NCBI RefSeq assembly: GCF_014384995.1
Contig: NZ_JACRSY010000053.1
Coordinates: 1-13,567 of the forward strand
From: Zhenhengia yiwuensis
GTDB lineage: Bacteria; Bacillota; Clostridia; Lachnospirales; Cellulosilyticaceae
Reading direction: 5' to 3'
Length of the DNA stretch: 13,567 nucleotides
The notes under the pieces were generated by a model. It was not told the DNA's origin. It was given only the letters and a program-made list of their open reading frames with translations, and made no database searches. This document shows positions 13,054 through 13,567 of the stretch, in pieces; positions within the stretch are counted from its first letter, which is position 1; each line of letters begins with the position of its first letter. Both the position numbers and the translations under genes were made by a program.

Positions 13054-13076
13054 TTAAATTTGTTTATTGTTTATAT
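13054..13076. repeat. AT-rich 23-bp repeat, copy 2 (upstream of the repressor-like gene)
   Basis: Exact direct repeat of 11957-11979, 1097 bp away, flanking the repressor-like gene. Its core also forms an inverted pair with 13017-13031. Confidence 0.8.
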
Positions 13077-13119
13077 TTTTCTTTATTATATTATCAAACA
13101 CTTTCTATGAATATAATGA

Positions 13120-13269
13120 TTAATCTTCCCAGCCGTCTCCACTTAACCTTAACATCATCCACTCTACATCTTCGTATGCTTGAAGACAGTCATCGTCTTC
13201 TTTGTCTTCAAATCCTTTAATATTTCTAGCTCCGTCAATAATATCTTTGATTTCTTCTTTGTAATTCAT
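13120..13269 (-). CDS. Small acidic protein (49 aa)
   Basis: The gene reads MNYKEEIKDIIDGARNIKGF... with an acidic stretch EDKEDDD and a Trp-containing end (VEWMMLRLSGDGWED). The ATG at 13269 is preferred over an upstream ATG at 13317, because AGGAGGGG lies 8 bases before it and the longer frame overlaps the preceding gene. It starts 24 bases after the stop of the split membrane-protein gene and probably shares its transcript. No family recognised. Confidence 0.7.
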   Translation of the reverse strand: MNYKEEIKDIIDGARNIKGFEDKEDDDCLQAYEDVEWMMLRLSGDGWED

Positions 13270-13292
13270 ATCTGTACCCCTCCTAAATTTAT

Positions 13293-13456
13293 CTATAAAA
13301 TAATTAGAACTACGCAAATTGCTAATCTTATTAAGAATTCCTTAGTTTCTATGAAGTCACCTGCATACATACTCATGCTACCTACTAAGAAAGCTATAGC
13401 ATATACACTCAACATAAAACTTACTGTATCTATAAAGTTGCTTATTTTTGATACTA
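13293..13456 (-). pseudogene. C-terminal part of the small membrane protein gene interrupted by the IS
   Basis: From the IS boundary the frame reads VSKISNFIDTVSFMLSVYAI... and ends LAICVVLIIL. It has one clear hydrophobic segment (FMLSVYAIAFLVGSMSMYA) and a second at the very end. No start codon with a ribosome binding site exists in this piece. Its frame continues exactly from the piece at 111-291 when the IS and one CTA copy are removed, giving 113 aa. It may have been a small phage- or plasmid-type two-helix membrane protein; function unknown. Confidence 0.7.
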
Positions 13457-13567
13457 TGTCAAGAAATTAGACACTACAAACGGAGATTTTCTAGTTAACT
13501 AGCTTTCTTCTGTTTGTAGTATTCTTTTTCGTAAGCAATAGGTGTTTTATACCCTATTGTTCCATGA
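13457..13567 (-). mobile_element. 3' end of an IS3-family insertion sequence (partial)
   Basis: The terminal sequence starts TGTCAAGAAATTAGACAC on the plus strand and matches the IS end at 1-110 as an inverted repeat. A stem ACTACAAAC / GTTTGTAGT (about 13471-13520) surrounds the palindrome CTAGTTAACTAG and the transposase stop, a hairpin that may limit transcription across the end. Confidence 0.75.
13495..13567 (-). CDS. IS3-family transposase OrfB, C-terminus only (partial)
   Basis: The last 23 codons read HGTIGYKTPIAYEKEYYKQ followed by KKAS and stop. The motif L/I-G-Y-K-T-P-x-x-Y/F-E-x-x-Y-Y is the characteristic end of IS3-family OrfB, after the DDE integrase core, which lies outside the window. 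Same orientation as the OrfA start at 1-34. Confidence 0.82.
   Translation of the reverse strand, partial: HGTIGYKTPIAYEKEYYKQKKAS

Noticed and set aside
13180..13470. A 96-codon plus-strand frame rich in hydrophobic residues.
   Set aside because: It is antisense to the 49-aa gene and the split membrane-protein gene, both with better start or frame support, and it crosses the IS boundary.
1..13567. A composite transposon made of two IS copies around cargo genes.
   Set aside because: The restored reading frame and matching CTA triplets across the two ends fit one IS in a circle better. It cannot be ruled out from the window alone.
1..13567. CRISPR array, retron, restriction-modification or abortive-infection genes.
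   Set aside because: No regularly spaced repeats, no reverse transcriptase and no methylase motifs were found; the repeats seen are operator-like and few.

Overview
The window is an AT-rich stretch of low-GC Gram-positive DNA, probably from Clostridia: strong AGGAGG-type ribosome binding sites, A/T-ending codons and U-tailed hairpin terminators. It looks like one mobile replicon, not chromosome. Almost every gene lies on the minus strand. No capsid, terminase, integrase, conjugation or host metabolic gene is visible, and no known replication initiator could be recognised.

Ends: positions 1-110 hold the 5' end of an IS3-family element (start of orfA). Positions ~13457-13567 hold the 3' end of an element of the same type, in the same orientation. 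Both are flanked by the triplet CTA. Joining the flanks at that triplet restores one uninterrupted 113-codon reading frame for a small membrane protein. This implies a circular element of about 13.3 kb carrying one IS copy, in which the sequence happens to be opened.

Layout, left to right (transcription mostly right to left): IS start; N-terminal half of the split membrane-protein gene; GIY-YIG endonuclease; a small gene behind a ~330-nt leader with a cloverleaf-like structured RNA; two small genes each closed by a terminator; a possible PemK-like toxin with its upstream partner under its own promoter; a ~400-bp gene-free structured region (origin candidate); an SF2 helicase and a small DUF5659-like protein; a DUF3102-ParB-DUF3102 protein; an unknown 251-aa protein; one lone plus-strand coiled-coil gene; a 1109-aa YonO/eukaryotic-RdRP-type RNA polymerase; a candidate plus-strand small RNA; a coiled-coil protein; a 108-aa protein; an MrpR-like (SPbeta repressor) protein with a tyrosine-recombinase fold and lost catalytic residues; a 49-aa protein; the C-terminal half of the split gene; IS end.

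How it may work (inference): polymerase and repressor recall the SPbeta pairing of YonO and MrpR, here on a small circle with no virion genes. An exact 28-bp palindromic element lies just upstream of the polymerase gene and of the 251-aa gene, with a degenerate copy in front of the structured RNA. A separate AT-rich repeat surrounds the repressor gene. I read this as a plasmid-like element with its own single-subunit transcription machinery, a lysogeny-type repressor circuit and at least one small RNA.
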